Source: Thalassococcus arenae (GTDB lineage: Bacteria > Pseudomonadota > Alphaproteobacteria > Rhodobacterales > Rhodobacteraceae). From it: 64,000 nt of DNA. Below the pieces are notes generated by a model that saw only the letters and a program-made list of their open reading frames with translations, was not told the origin of the DNA and searched no databases. The stretch is taken from positions 682,001-746,000 of the forward strand of contig NZ_JAHRWL010000001.1 of the NCBI RefSeq assembly GCF_019104745.1, read 5' to 3'. Both the position numbers and the translations under genes were made by a program. Of the stretch, positions 8,066 to 16,500 are shown piece after piece (position 1 is the first letter of the stretch; every line of letters begins with the position of its first letter).

Positions 8066-9147
8066 TCGCGCTCGAAAAACGCCCCCAGCCTTCGCGGCTG
8101 TGGTCGGTCACGACCCCGATCGTGGCTGTGGTGCTGACGATGCTCTCGGGCGGGTTGATGTTCGCGGCGCTCGGCATCGACCCGGCGGCCGCCATCCGCA
8201 CGATCTTTTGGGATCCGCTGTTCAACGAACAATTCGCCGGCTTCACCCGGCCTCAGTTGCTGGTCAAGGCCGGGCCGCTGATCCTGATCGCAATCGGCCT
8301 ATCGGTTGGGTTCCGTGCCGGTATCTGGAACATCGGCGCCGAGGGACAATACATCATGGGCGCGATCTGTGGCGCGGGTGCGGGGCTGGCGCTGTACCCG
8401 TCGGACAGCGCGCTGATCTACCCGGTCATGCTTGTCGCCGGGGCGCTTGGCGGTTGGGCCTGGGCGATGATCCCGGCGATTCTGAAAACCCGTTTCGGCA
8501 CCAACGAAATCCTCGTCTCGCTGATGCTGGTCTACGTGGCCGAGAACGTACTTGCAGCCGCCGCATCCGGGTTCCTGCGCAATCCCGAAGGCCGCGGCTT
8601 TCCGGGCAGCCGCAATTTCCGCGACTGGCCCAATGCCTACAACCCCGAACTGATCGACGGCACCGGCATGCATTTCGGCGTCGTGGCGGCCTTTGTCGCC
8701 GTGATCGGCGCCTATGTTCTGATGACGCGCCACATTCAAGGCTATCACATCCGGCTGGCCGGCGAGGCGCCACGGGCCGCGCGCTTCGCGGGGGTCAGCG
8801 CCACCCGTATGGTGCTGTTCTGCCTGGGCATGTCGGGCCTGCTGGCCGGCCTCGCGGGGTTGTTCGAGGTGACCGGACCGGCCGGTCAGCTGAACATCGA
8901 CTTCAACTCGGGCTACGGGTTCACCGCGATCATCGTCGCCTTTCTGGGGCGATTGCACCCGGTCGGTATCCTTCTGGCGGGGTTGCTGATGGCGTTGACC
9001 TATATCGGCGGCGAACTGGCCCAGCTGATGCTGGGCGTACCGGGCGCGTCGATCCAGTTGTTCCAAGGGATGCTGCTGTTTTTCCTGCTTGGTGTCGACA
9101 TGTTGACGAATTTCCGCATCCGCATCGGCAAGCGCGAGGTGGCTTGA
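8062..9147 (+). CDS. BMP-family ABC importer, permease 1
   Basis: Inner-membrane permease of 361 residues (YufP/NupP-like, branched-chain permease fold). About eight to ten hydrophobic segments are visible, starting at SVTTPIVAVVLTMLSGGLMFAALG. Family hallmarks include GFRAGIWNIGAEGQYIMGA, FGTNEILVSLMLVYVAENV and GYGFTAIIVAFLGRLHPVGI. The ATG overlaps the ATPase stop by 4 bases and its stop overlaps the next start by 1 base, so the transporter genes are tightly coupled. Confidence 0.94.
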   Translation: MIALEKRPQPSRLWSVTTPIVAVVLTMLSGGLMFAALGIDPAAAIRTIFWDPLFNEQFAGFTRPQLLVKAGPLILIAIGLSVGFRAGIWNIGAEGQYIMGAICGAGAGLALYPSDSALIYPVMLVAGALGGWAWAMIPAILKTRFGTNEILVSLMLVYVAENVLAAAASGFLRNPEGRGFPGSRNFRDWPNAYNPELIDGTGMHFGVVAAFVAVIGAYVLMTRHIQGYHIRLAGEAPRAARFAGVSATRMVLFCLGMSGLLAGLAGLFEVTGPAGQLNIDFNSGYGFTAIIVAFLGRLHPVGILLAGLLMALTYIGGELAQLMLGVPGASIQLFQGMLLFFLLGVDMLTNFRIRIGKREVA

Positions 9148-10070
9148 TGGATCTCGGCTCGATTTCCCCCACCCTTCTGATCGCCTCGATCATGATTTCG
9201 GCCACGCCGATCCTGCTGGCCGCGATCGGCGAGATGGTGGTTGAGAAATCCGGCGTGTTGAACCTCGGGGTCGAGGGCATGATGATCACCGGCGCGGTGG
9301 TGGGTTTTGCCGTTGCGGTGAGCACCGGCTCGCCCGGGCTCGGGTTTCTGGCGGCCGCCGCAGCCGCGGCGATGCTGAGCCTGTCCTTCGGCATCCTGAC
9401 CCAGTTCTTTTTGTCGAACCAGGTGGCGACGGGGCTGGGGCTGACCCTGGTGGGACTGGGCCTGTCGGCATTGATCGGCAAGCCCTACGAGGGCATGAAA
9501 TCGCCCACCCTGCCCAAGCTGGACCTCGGGCCGCTATCCGATTTGCCGGTGTTGGGGCGGATGCTGTTTTCGCACGACCTCATGGTCTACTGCAGCCTGG
9601 CGATGGTCGCCGCGGTTTGGGCATTTCTGAAATACACCCGTGCCGGGCTGATCCTGCGCGCTGTCGGCGAAAGCCATGACAGCGCCCATGCGCTTGGCTA
9701 CCGGGTCGTGCGCATCCGACTTCTGGCGATCTTCTTCGGCGGCGCCTGTGCGGGGCTGGGCGGCGCCTATCTGAGCCTGGTGCGGGTGCCGCAATGGACC
9801 GAGGGCATGACCGCGGGCGCGGGCTGGATCGCCCTGGCCATCGTGGTTTTTGCATCGTGGCGTGCAGGCCGGGTGCTGGTGGGAGCCTATTTGTTCGGCG
9901 GCGTCACCGTCCTGCAACTCAACCTCCAGGCCGCGGGGGCCAATGTGCCCGTCGCGCTCTTGTCCGCTTCGCCCTATCTGATAACCATTCTGGTGCTGGT
10001 CATCATCTCGGCCCGAGGCGCGCATGGCGCACCGGCATCGCTTGGCCGGGCCTTTCATGCCTCGAACTGA
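9147..10070 (+). CDS. BMP-family ABC importer, permease 2
   Basis: Second permease (YufQ/NupQ-like), 307 residues, starting at the ATG that overlaps the preceding stop codon (TGATG). Conserved pieces include AIGEMVVEKSGVLNLGVEGMM, SNQVATGLGLTLVGLG and GYRVVRIRLLAIFFGGACAG followed by a proline-free transmembrane run. It forms the membrane channel with permease 1. A 35-bp gap with a run of A residues and an AGGGGAAA ribosome site separates it from the binding-protein gene, a common place for extra translation of the binding protein. Confidence 0.94.
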   Translation: MDLGSISPTLLIASIMISATPILLAAIGEMVVEKSGVLNLGVEGMMITGAVVGFAVAVSTGSPGLGFLAAAAAAAMLSLSFGILTQFFLSNQVATGLGLTLVGLGLSALIGKPYEGMKSPTLPKLDLGPLSDLPVLGRMLFSHDLMVYCSLAMVAAVWAFLKYTRAGLILRAVGESHDSAHALGYRVVRIRLLAIFFGGACAGLGGAYLSLVRVPQWTEGMTAGAGWIALAIVVFASWRAGRVLVGAYLFGGVTVLQLNLQAAGANVPVALLSASPYLITILVLVIISARGAHGAPASLGRAFHASN

Positions 10071-10105
10071 GGCCACTCTAAAAAAACCACCACAGGGGAA
10101 ACACC

Positions 10106-11176
10106 ATGAGACTCAAAACACTTCTTGCCGCGGTCACGGCGGCGACGCTCGGCACCGGAGTGCTGGCCCAAGACCCGATTACCGCCGGTTTCATCTATGT
10201 CGGCCCGATCGGTGACGGCGGCTGGACCTTCGAACACAACGAAGGCCGCCTGGCGGTCGAGGAGCATTTCGGCGACAAGGTCAAAACCGTCTTCCAGGAA
10301 AGCGTGCCCGAAGGCGCCGATGCGGAACGCGCGATCACCCAGATGGCACTGTCCGGGGCGGACATCATCTTTACCACCTCCTTCGGTTACATGGATGCGA
10401 CGCTGGCGGTGGCCGAAAAGTTCCCTGACGTGAAGTTCGAACACGCCACCGGATTCAAGGTCGCGCCCAACGTGTCGACCTATTCGGCGCGGTTCTACGA
10501 AGGTCGTGCCGTACAGGGCCACATCGCCGGCAAGATGACCAAGACCAACAAGATCGGCTATATCGCGTCCTATCCGATCCCCGAAGTGATCCGCGGCATC
10601 AACGCGTCCTATCTACACGCGAAAAAGGCCAACCCGGATGTCGAGTTCTCGGTCGTCTGGGTCTTTACCTGGTTCGACCCCGCCAAGGAGGCCGACGCAG
10701 CCCGCGCGCTGATCGAGAACGGCGTGGACGTGGTGCTGCAGCACACCGACTCGACCGCGCCGCAGGCGGCCGCGCAAGAGGCCGGCGGCGTCATCACGTT
10801 CGGCCAGGCTTCGGACATGATCGAATACGCACCGCTGCCCCGCGTCAGCTCCATCATCGACAATTGGGCGCCCTACTACATCGACCGCGTGCAGGCCGTG
10901 ATGGACGGCACCTGGGAAAGCGTACAGACCTGGGACGGCATTCCCACGGGAATGGTCAAGATCGGCGAGATCACCGATGCGGTGCCGGCGGATGTGAAGG
11001 CCGAGGCCGAGGCGATGATCGAGGCGATCCGCGCGGGCGAATATCACCCCTTCACCGGCCCGATCAACAAGCAGGACGGTTCGGTCTGGCTGGCCGAGGG
11101 CGAGGTGGCCGGCGATGGCGACCTTTTGGGCATGAACTTCTACGTCGAAGGTCTGACGGGCGACATCCCGAACTGA
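10106..11176 (+). CDS. BMP-family ABC importer, periplasmic substrate-binding protein
   Basis: 356 residues with a signal peptide (MRLKTLLAAVTAATLGTGVLAQ, cleavage after AQ). It matches the Bmp family of basic membrane lipoproteins and nucleoside/purine binding proteins: AGFIYVGPIGDGGWTFEHNEG, FTTSFGYMDATLAVAEKFPDVKFEHATG (split over the first lobe) and ASYPIPEVIRGINA. It lacks the lipobox cysteine, so it is probably free in the periplasm as usual in Gram-negatives. Clustered with xdhABC, it is likely a purine (xanthine/hypoxanthine or nucleoside) receptor; the actual ligand cannot be read from the sequence. A strong terminator follows. Confidence 0.92.
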   Translation: MRLKTLLAAVTAATLGTGVLAQDPITAGFIYVGPIGDGGWTFEHNEGRLAVEEHFGDKVKTVFQESVPEGADAERAITQMALSGADIIFTTSFGYMDATLAVAEKFPDVKFEHATGFKVAPNVSTYSARFYEGRAVQGHIAGKMTKTNKIGYIASYPIPEVIRGINASYLHAKKANPDVEFSVVWVFTWFDPAKEADAARALIENGVDVVLQHTDSTAPQAAAQEAGGVITFGQASDMIEYAPLPRVSSIIDNWAPYYIDRVQAVMDGTWESVQTWDGIPTGMVKIGEITDAVPADVKAEAEAMIEAIRAGEYHPFTGPINKQDGSVWLAEGEVAGDGDLLGMNFYVEGLTGDIPN

Positions 11177-11196
11177 TCCCGACACCTGACAGCATG

Positions 11197-11225
11197 AAGG
11201 CCCCGTCAATGGCGGGGCCTTTTTC
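11197..11225 (+). terminator. Rho-independent terminator of the purine operon
   Basis: Stem AAGGCCCCG with CGGGGCCTT (nine base pairs), a 7-base loop and a following run of T. It lies 20 bases after the stop codon of the binding protein and ends the xdh-transport operon. Confidence 0.9.
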
Positions 11226-11264
11226 AGTTACCCCGACAAAGGCCGAATGGCCGGCCGGTGCCGT

Positions 11265-11681
11265 CTACTCCTGAATGGACTGAAGGTAGTAGACGACCGC
11301 CAGGATTCGTCCTTGCGTGATATGCGCCGCGTCATCGGGGGTCACTCCCCGATCCACGAGCGAGTCGGCAATGAAGTATTCGCCCCAGATCGGCATCTGC
11401 GAATCCCCGTGGCCGGCCTTGTCCATACCTTCGGCGATGTTCCTGTAAGTCTCGCTGAACGGGAATGCTCCACCTGCGCGTTTTGACAGCCCGGTCAAGT
11501 CGGCAGGCGCGACCGAGAACAGCCCGGCGATCTCACCGCCGCCCTTGCCGTCATCGCCGTGACAGATCGCACAGCGCGCCGAGAAGGTCGATTTGCCGAG
11601 AACCAATGCCGAATCCTGCGCATGAACGGCGCCCGAACCGAGAACCAACGCTGCCGAAGCCAATGTTTTCAAAAAAGTCAT
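11265..11681 (-). CDS. Small periplasmic c-type cytochrome
   Basis: 138 residues with a Sec signal peptide (MTFLKTLASAALVLGSGAVHAQ). The single heme motif is CAICHGDDGKGGGE, typical of class I cytochrome c (cytochrome_CBB3/C domain); the probable distal methionine is in DSQMPIWGEYF. It ends with GRILAVVYYLQSIQE, the common C-terminal helix. An electron-carrier role in the periplasm follows from the fold; no partner is encoded next to it. The upstream sequence has GGAGGAAACC before the ATG, a good ribosome site. It converges on the purine operon terminator. Confidence 0.9.
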   Translation of the reverse strand: MTFLKTLASAALVLGSGAVHAQDSALVLGKSTFSARCAICHGDDGKGGGEIAGLFSVAPADLTGLSKRAGGAFPFSETYRNIAEGMDKAGHGDSQMPIWGEYFIADSLVDRGVTPDDAAHITQGRILAVVYYLQSIQE

Positions 11682-12032
11682 GGTTTCCTCCCGCTTTCCT
11701 GCGATTTCGAAATGACACCCGTCCGTTTCGCGCGACGCGCGTTTCCCCCTTCAGATCAGGTCTCCGTCGCGCAACGGGTACCGACCCATCTTCCACGCCC
11801 TGCAACTCTTGCTTGCGTTGCCCGGATGCGGTTCCAAGTGCCCGACCACGTACGCCGTCGGCCGTTGCGGATTTCGTGCCCCGAAAACGCCGGTCCAGAC
11901 GGTTCACGCCAGGCGTCGAACGTGATTCGACACAACGCTATCACCCCGTCGTTCCGCCCCTTTGCGCGGAATCAAAGCGCCTCTCGAAGCACCGTGCTAA
12001 TCGTTCCATGGACTGCATCTGAGGGCCGACGC
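11682..12032. other. Intergenic region between divergent cytochrome c and CPBP genes
   Basis: About 350 bases without a convincing gene. Two short dyads are visible: GTCGAA/TTCGAC with a 5-base spacer at 11915-11931, and TTCCGC/GCGGAA with an 8-base spacer at 11952-11971. They could be operators for the plus-strand gene, but nothing identifies a regulator. No clear -35/-10 pair was found. Confidence 0.5.
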
Positions 12033-12896
12033 ATGCGGACGAACCCGACATCCCCGACCATCGCCAGTCGAACACTCGCGCTGTTCCTGTTGATCGCCTT
12101 TGGCCTGGCCTGGGGCATCTTCGTGCTGTTCGCGCTGTTTCCACAGCCGCTGGAGCGGCTGTTCGGCCCACCCAGCGGCAGTCATCCGCTGTTCGTTCTG
12201 GCTGTTTATGCGCCGGCCATCGCCGGCCTGTCCCTGGTCGTGCTGTTCGGCGGGTTTGGTGGCCTGAAGCGCTTTCTGTCACGGCTGCTACTTTGGCGTA
12301 TCCCGTTGGCGTGGCTGGCATTTCTGGTGATTGCGATCCCGGCGATCTTTTTTCTTGGCGCGGCGCTCAAGGGTGGTATGGCGGACCACGCCCTGCCCTT
12401 CGACGGTCTTGGCGCAGCGCTGACGGCCATCGCGTTCATGCTGGTCCTCGGCCCGATGGAGGAATTCGGCTGGCGCGGCTATGCGTTGCCGATCCTGCAA
12501 CGCCACATGGTTCCAGCCCTGGCAGGTGCCGTGCTGGGGCTGATCTGGGGCGTCTGGCACCTTCCCGCCTTCTTGCTTTCGGGCACGCCGCAAAGTGCCT
12601 GGGACTTCACGCCGTTTCTTGTAGGGTCGGTGGCGGTCAGCGTGATCCTGACCCCGCTGTTCAACGCCAGCAGAGGATCGATCCTGATCGCTGCGCTGTT
12701 CCACTTCCAGCTCAACAACCCGCTTTGGCCCGACGGTCAGCCATACGACATGTGGATCTTCGCCATCACGGCCCTGGTGGTGGTCTGGTTGAATCGCGGT
12801 ACGATGTTCGTCAGGGGCGGCGTGACCGAGATCATTCCGCTCAGCGCAGGCGGGTCGCCGGCGCGGCCAGGCCCAGAACGGCGCAACCCAGCGTGA
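12033..12896 (+). CDS. CPBP-family intramembrane protease (Abi domain)
   Basis: 287 residues, with about seven or eight hydrophobic segments from LALFLLIAFGLAWGIFVLFALF on. The family signature is complete: EEFGWRGYALP (EExxxR), then LGLIWGVWHLPAF (HxxxF-like second motif) and FNASRGSILIAALFHFQLNN (third histidine). These proteases and CAAX-prenyl-endopeptidase relatives act in the membrane; in bacteria they are often linked to bacteriocin self-protection or regulation, but no such genes are next to it. The start at ATG 12033 puts the first helix near residue 15; the upstream extension has low-complexity sequence. Its last 56 bases overlap the end of the convergent VWA gene. Confidence 0.88.
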   Translation: MRTNPTSPTIASRTLALFLLIAFGLAWGIFVLFALFPQPLERLFGPPSGSHPLFVLAVYAPAIAGLSLVVLFGGFGGLKRFLSRLLLWRIPLAWLAFLVIAIPAIFFLGAALKGGMADHALPFDGLGAALTAIAFMLVLGPMEEFGWRGYALPILQRHMVPALAGAVLGLIWGVWHLPAFLLSGTPQSAWDFTPFLVGSVAVSVILTPLFNASRGSILIAALFHFQLNNPLWPDGQPYDMWIFAITALVVVWLNRGTMFVRGGVTEIIPLSAGGSPARPGPERRNPA

Positions 12897-13560
12897 CGCG
12901 CAACGCCGAGACCAGCTCGTCGACCGTTTCGGCACTGACATAGAGCCCACCTGTCCGATCGGCGAGACAGCGCGCAACGGCGGTAGCGCGGGTGTAATCC
13001 GTCTCGCCCTGCGAGGCCCATCCGAAATGTTCGCCGCGCACCTTGAAGCCGATGACATGCACGGTCAGGTCGGCACCATCGGCGGCCAGTTCCGCGGCCA
13101 GTTGGCAAGGCGCGCCGCCACAGGTTTCCTTGCCATCGGTGACCAGGACGATGGCACCGGGCCGTGCCCGGTAATCCAGCACCCGGGCGGCTTCGAACAC
13201 GGCTTCGGTCAGCGGCGTGTCGCCGGCCGGTTCCAACGCATCGACGGCGCCGATAATTCGCGACGCGGCATCCGGTTCCGGGCCGAACAGCAGATCGACG
13301 CTTTGGCACGCCTCGCCGGGCCCGTAGACGATCAGCCCCAACCGGCGCGCCGACGCGATTCCGGGCAAGGCGCGTCGCATGGCCGCACGGGCCTCGAAGA
13401 TGCGTGCCTCGCCGATCTGGTTGAACCCGGTCTCGGCCATAGACCCCGACCCGTCGAAGACGATCATCGCGTCCTCGGTGCAGGATTCGCTGGCAGGCAG
13501 GGGCGCGGCGACCAGATGCGCCGCCAGCAGAATGCCCAGTGTCTTTTGCCGGTCCGCCAT
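12841..13560 (-). CDS. Secreted von Willebrand factor A domain protein
   Basis: 239 residues with an N-terminal signal-like stretch (LGILLAAHLVAAPLPASE). The VWA fold is shown by AMIVFDGSGSMAE (MIDAS DxSxS), the downstream threonine in AGDTPLTEAVFEAA and AIVLVTDGKETCGG, so metal binding is probably intact. Cysteines at CTED, CQSV, CGGAPC and CLAD could form disulfides in the periplasm. No MoxR-type ATPase or other VWA partner is adjacent. The 3' end overlaps the CPBP gene on the other strand by 56 bases, so the last residues of each protein are constrained by the other. Confidence 0.88.
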   Translation of the reverse strand: MADRQKTLGILLAAHLVAAPLPASESCTEDAMIVFDGSGSMAETGFNQIGEARIFEARAAMRRALPGIASARRLGLIVYGPGEACQSVDLLFGPEPDAASRIIGAVDALEPAGDTPLTEAVFEAARVLDYRARPGAIVLVTDGKETCGGAPCQLAAELAADGADLTVHVIGFKVRGEHFGWASQGETDYTRATAVARCLADRTGGLYVSAETVDELVSALRVTLGCAVLGLAAPATRLR

Positions 13561-13660
13561 GCGTCACGCTCGCATCCCGGGGCGGGTCCTGTCAAAAGTT
13601 CCGCCGTGCCGCGTGGGGATTTCTTTTGCCAAGCCGCGGCGCACATGGCACCAAGCGCGC

Positions 13661-14596
13661 ATGAGACCCGACCTGAAAACACTGTCCGGCGCATCCGCGG
13701 GCCGCTTCGCTTTCGGCACGATGCAATTCGGTGGCAAGGCCGACGCGTCGGCCAGCCGCGCTCTGTATGACGCCTGCCGCGCCGCCGGGATCGTCCATTT
13801 CGACACGGCCTACGTCTATACCGACGGCGCGTCCGAAACCTTGCTGGGCGAATTCGCGGCGGCTGAACGCGAGGCGCTCTTCGTTGCGACCAAGGCCAGC
13901 TATACCGGCGGCGCGTCGCGCAAGAACATCCTGACCACCTTCGACGAAAGCCGCAAACGGCTGCGGATGGACGTGGTCGATCTGCTGTACATGCATCGCT
14001 GGGATGACGACACACCGCTGGAAGAAACCTTCGAGACCTTGGCCGGGTTGATGCAGGCGGGGACGATCCGGCATATCGGCGTGTCGAATTACGCCGCCTG
14101 GCAGGTGATGAAGGCGCAGGCGGTGGCGGCGGGTTTCGGCGTGCGGATCGACGTGATCCAGCCGATGTACAACCTGGTCAAGCGCCAGGCCGAGGTCGAG
14201 ATCCTGCCGATGTGCGCCAGCGAAGGCATCGTACCGGTGCCCTATTCGCCTCTGGGCGGCGGGTTGCTGACCGGAAAATATGCGCGCGGCGATGCCGGGC
14301 GGCTGGTCGAAGACGATCGCTACAAGGCGCGCTATGGCCGCCCCGAAATGCACGCCGCCGCCGCCGAACTGAGCGCCATCGCGGCGGAACTGGGCACCGA
14401 TCCCGCGACGCTGGCGGTGGCCTGGGTCGCTGCCCATGCCGCGCAACCGGTGCCGATCCTGTCGGCGCGGTCGGCCGAACAGTTGCGCCCGTCGCTGGCG
14501 GGGATGGATTTCGCCATGGACACCGCGCTCTATGACCGGCTGGCGGGCCTTGTGACGGCGCCGCCACCAGCGACGGACCGGCTGGAAGAAGCCTGA
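13661..14596 (+). CDS. Aldo/keto reductase
   Basis: 311 residues of the NADPH-dependent aldo/keto reductase superfamily. Visible landmarks are HFDTAYVYTDGASETLLGEF (catalytic D and Y), VATKASY (catalytic K), VVDLLYMHRWDDDTPLEETF (H), GTIRHIGVSNYAAWQVMKA and IVPVPYSPLGGGLLTGKYA. The ATG at 13661 gives the normal beginning just before the first strand. The substrate cannot be predicted. Short distance and opposite strand to the VWA gene; the next gene converges on it. Confidence 0.92.
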   Translation: MRPDLKTLSGASAGRFAFGTMQFGGKADASASRALYDACRAAGIVHFDTAYVYTDGASETLLGEFAAAEREALFVATKASYTGGASRKNILTTFDESRKRLRMDVVDLLYMHRWDDDTPLEETFETLAGLMQAGTIRHIGVSNYAAWQVMKAQAVAAGFGVRIDVIQPMYNLVKRQAEVEILPMCASEGIVPVPYSPLGGGLLTGKYARGDAGRLVEDDRYKARYGRPEMHAAAAELSAIAAELGTDPATLAVAWVAAHAAQPVPILSARSAEQLRPSLAGMDFAMDTALYDRLAGLVTAPPPATDRLEEA

Positions 14597-14600
14597 GCCT

Positions 14601-15269
14601 TCAGCGCCACTCGACGGTTTCGGTCAGCGGCGCGCGGGTCGTCCGAAAACCGTTGGCGGGGTGGTCCGGATCGGCATAGCCGCAGGCGATACCGCACAGC
14701 AGGTCGCGATCCGCGGCGATCCCGAACCACGCGCGCAGGAACGGCGCATAGCCCGCGACCGACGCCATGGCTGTCGACGCGATGCCGCGCGCCTGCAAGG
14801 CCAGCAGCGCCGCCGTGACGAAGGCGCCGCAATCGAGCACACCGTAGGGGCCAAGCGCCTTGGGCGTGGTGACCAGCATCACGTGCGGGGCGCCGAAAAA
14901 GCGGAAGTTCTGCATCATCTGCCGCGCCGATCCCGCGCGGTCACCCTTTTCGATGCCAACCGCCTCATAGAGCTGCCATCCGCATTCCGACCGCCTTTGC
15001 TTGTAGACGCCTTCATAGGCCGCGGGAAAGGGAATGTCCGGGGCATGGTCTGCCGTCTGGACATGGGCAAACAGCGCCTCGCGCAGACGGTCTGTCTCGG
15101 GCGCCGAGCAGGCAAGGACCTGCCAGGGTTGGGAATTGCACCACGACGGCACGTGCTGCGCAGTCTCGAGAGCCGCTTCGATCTCGGCGCGCGGAACCGG
15201 ATCGGGTCTGTAGCCGCGGCAGGTGAAGCGGGACTTGATCAAATCCTCGAAAGCAGCGGGGTCGGTCAC
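14601..15269 (-). CDS. Nitroreductase-family protein
   Basis: 222 residues, FMN-dependent nitroreductase fold. FTCRGYRPDPVPRAEIEAAL and QHVPSWCNSQPWQVLACS match the N-terminal FMN-binding part (R and SxxNxQPW), and GIASTAMASVAGYA, AVRDLLCGIACGYADPDHPAN-like sequence near the end matches the second FMN site. The ATG at 15267-15269 overlaps the stop of the CoA-transferase gene by 4 bases, so the two are co-transcribed. The real substrate is unknown; quinones or nitroaromatics are typical of the family. Confidence 0.9.
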   Translation of the reverse strand: MTDPAAFEDLIKSRFTCRGYRPDPVPRAEIEAALETAQHVPSWCNSQPWQVLACSAPETDRLREALFAHVQTADHAPDIPFPAAYEGVYKQRRSECGWQLYEAVGIEKGDRAGSARQMMQNFRFFGAPHVMLVTTPKALGPYGVLDCGAFVTAALLALQARGIASTAMASVAGYAPFLRAWFGIAADRDLLCGIACGYADPDHPANGFRTTRAPLTETVEWR

Positions 15270-16345
15270 AGCAGGCCCTCTTTCTTGAGTTCGTTCAGGA
15301 TCAAGGGCCCGTGTTCGCCGCGTCCGGGGATCGGGCCGGACCGTGCGATCGTGCCGTCAAAGCGCGGCGCCGGCGCGGGCGCACCGTCGCACCAGATACC
15401 ACGCGCGGCGATATGCGCATCGGCCTGCGCCTCGGCGGGGCTGAGAACCGGACCGACGCAGGCATCGGTGCCGGAGAAAAGCGCAGTCCAGTGGTCGCGG
15501 GACTGCGCTGCAAAGAGCGTGGCGAGCGCCCGTGTCTGTGCCGGCCATTGGCCGGGATCGAATTGGTCGACGAAGAGAGGATCACCGGTGAGGCCGAGAC
15601 GGTCGAGGAACAGCGCGTAGAATTTCGGCTCGAGGCATTGCACGGCGACGTGACGCCCGTCGGCGCAGGCATAGCACCGCGACCAGTGCGGCCCGTCCAG
15701 CAGCGAGGCGCCGCGCGCCGTGGTCGAGAATTGCGCGCCCATCGACAGCAGCAGTGCCATCATGTGGCTGGCCCCGTCGACGATGGCGGCGTCGATGACC
15801 GTGCCGCGGCCGGTCCGCTGTGCGTTCAGCAAGCCCGCCAGCATCCCCACCGCCAGATAGAGCGCACCGCCGCCGATATCGCCCAGAAGCGTCGGCGGCA
15901 CGCCGGGCACATCCCCCGGCAGGCCGGCGTAGAACAACGCGCCGGACAGGCCGAGGTAGTTGAGGTCGTGACCGGCCTGCGCCGCGCGCGGCCCGGACTG
16001 ACCCCAGCCGGTCATGCGGCCGTAGACAAGCCGCGGATTGAGCTCGTGCGCCGTGTCCGGACCAAGCTCCAGGCGCTCCATCACGCCCGGACGCAGGCCT
16101 TCGATCAGACCGTCCGAGCGGGCGATCAGCGCACGGGCGACGGCGATGTCCGCGGGTGCCTTGAGGTCGAGCGAGATGGACCGCTTGCCCCGATCGAGCA
16201 GGTTGGCGGCCTGCTTGCCGGGTATGTCCGACGCGCCCTTGCGATGAACCACCGTAACCTCGGCGCCCAGATCGGCCATCAGCATGGCAGCGAAGGGTGC
16301 AGGCCCCAGGGCCTCGAATTCGACGATGCGGATGCCGTGCAGCAT
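15266..16345 (-). CDS. CaiB/BaiF-type CoA-transferase or alpha-methylacyl-CoA racemase
   Basis: 359 residues. The start at the ATG 16343-16345 gives MLHGIRIVEFEALGPAPFAA, the classic beginning of the family, followed by MLMADLGAEVTVVHRK and KRSISLDLKAPADIAVA. GQSGPRAAQAGHDLNYLGLSG contains the aspartate of the acyl-CoA site seen in racemases. AMACR/Mcr-type enzymes and formyl-CoA-transferase-type enzymes share this fold; the GHDLNYL motif favours the racemase type. It sits upstream of, and overlaps, the nitroreductase gene. Its start faces the helicase gene across a 155-bp gap with a palindromic repeat. Confidence 0.88.
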   Translation of the reverse strand: MLHGIRIVEFEALGPAPFAAMLMADLGAEVTVVHRKGASDIPGKQAANLLDRGKRSISLDLKAPADIAVARALIARSDGLIEGLRPGVMERLELGPDTAHELNPRLVYGRMTGWGQSGPRAAQAGHDLNYLGLSGALFYAGLPGDVPGVPPTLLGDIGGGALYLAVGMLAGLLNAQRTGRGTVIDAAIVDGASHMMALLLSMGAQFSTTARGASLLDGPHWSRCYACADGRHVAVQCLEPKFYALFLDRLGLTGDPLFVDQFDPGQWPAQTRALATLFAAQSRDHWTALFSGTDACVGPVLSPAEAQADAHIAARGIWCDGAPAPAPRFDGTIARSGPIPGRGEHGPLILNELKKEGLL

Positions 16346-16388
16346 GTCTGTCCTCCCGCCCGGACGGTGGCGCAGATGGCAGGCGATG

Positions 16389-16466
16389 AAAAGGGGCCTT
16401 GCCCCTCTGCCGCGCAGGCGCGGCATTCACCCCAGGATATTCGGAAATCGGAGAAGGACAGGGTGT
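16389..16466 (+). repeat. Diverged relative of the palindromic mini-element between divergent genes
   Basis: Same layout as the xdhA/xdhB element: a first hairpin (AAGGGGC to GCCCCT), a second hairpin (TGCCGCG to CGCGGCA), then CAGGATATTCGGAAATCGGAGAAG, which lines up with GAGGATATTTCCGAACCAGAGAAG in xdhB. The GC-hairpin bases differ but are compensated. It occupies most of the gap between the CoA-transferase and helicase starts. Confidence 0.6.
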
Positions 16467-16500
16467 TTCGCTTTTGTTCGCGCCGGGTTATCTGAGGGTC

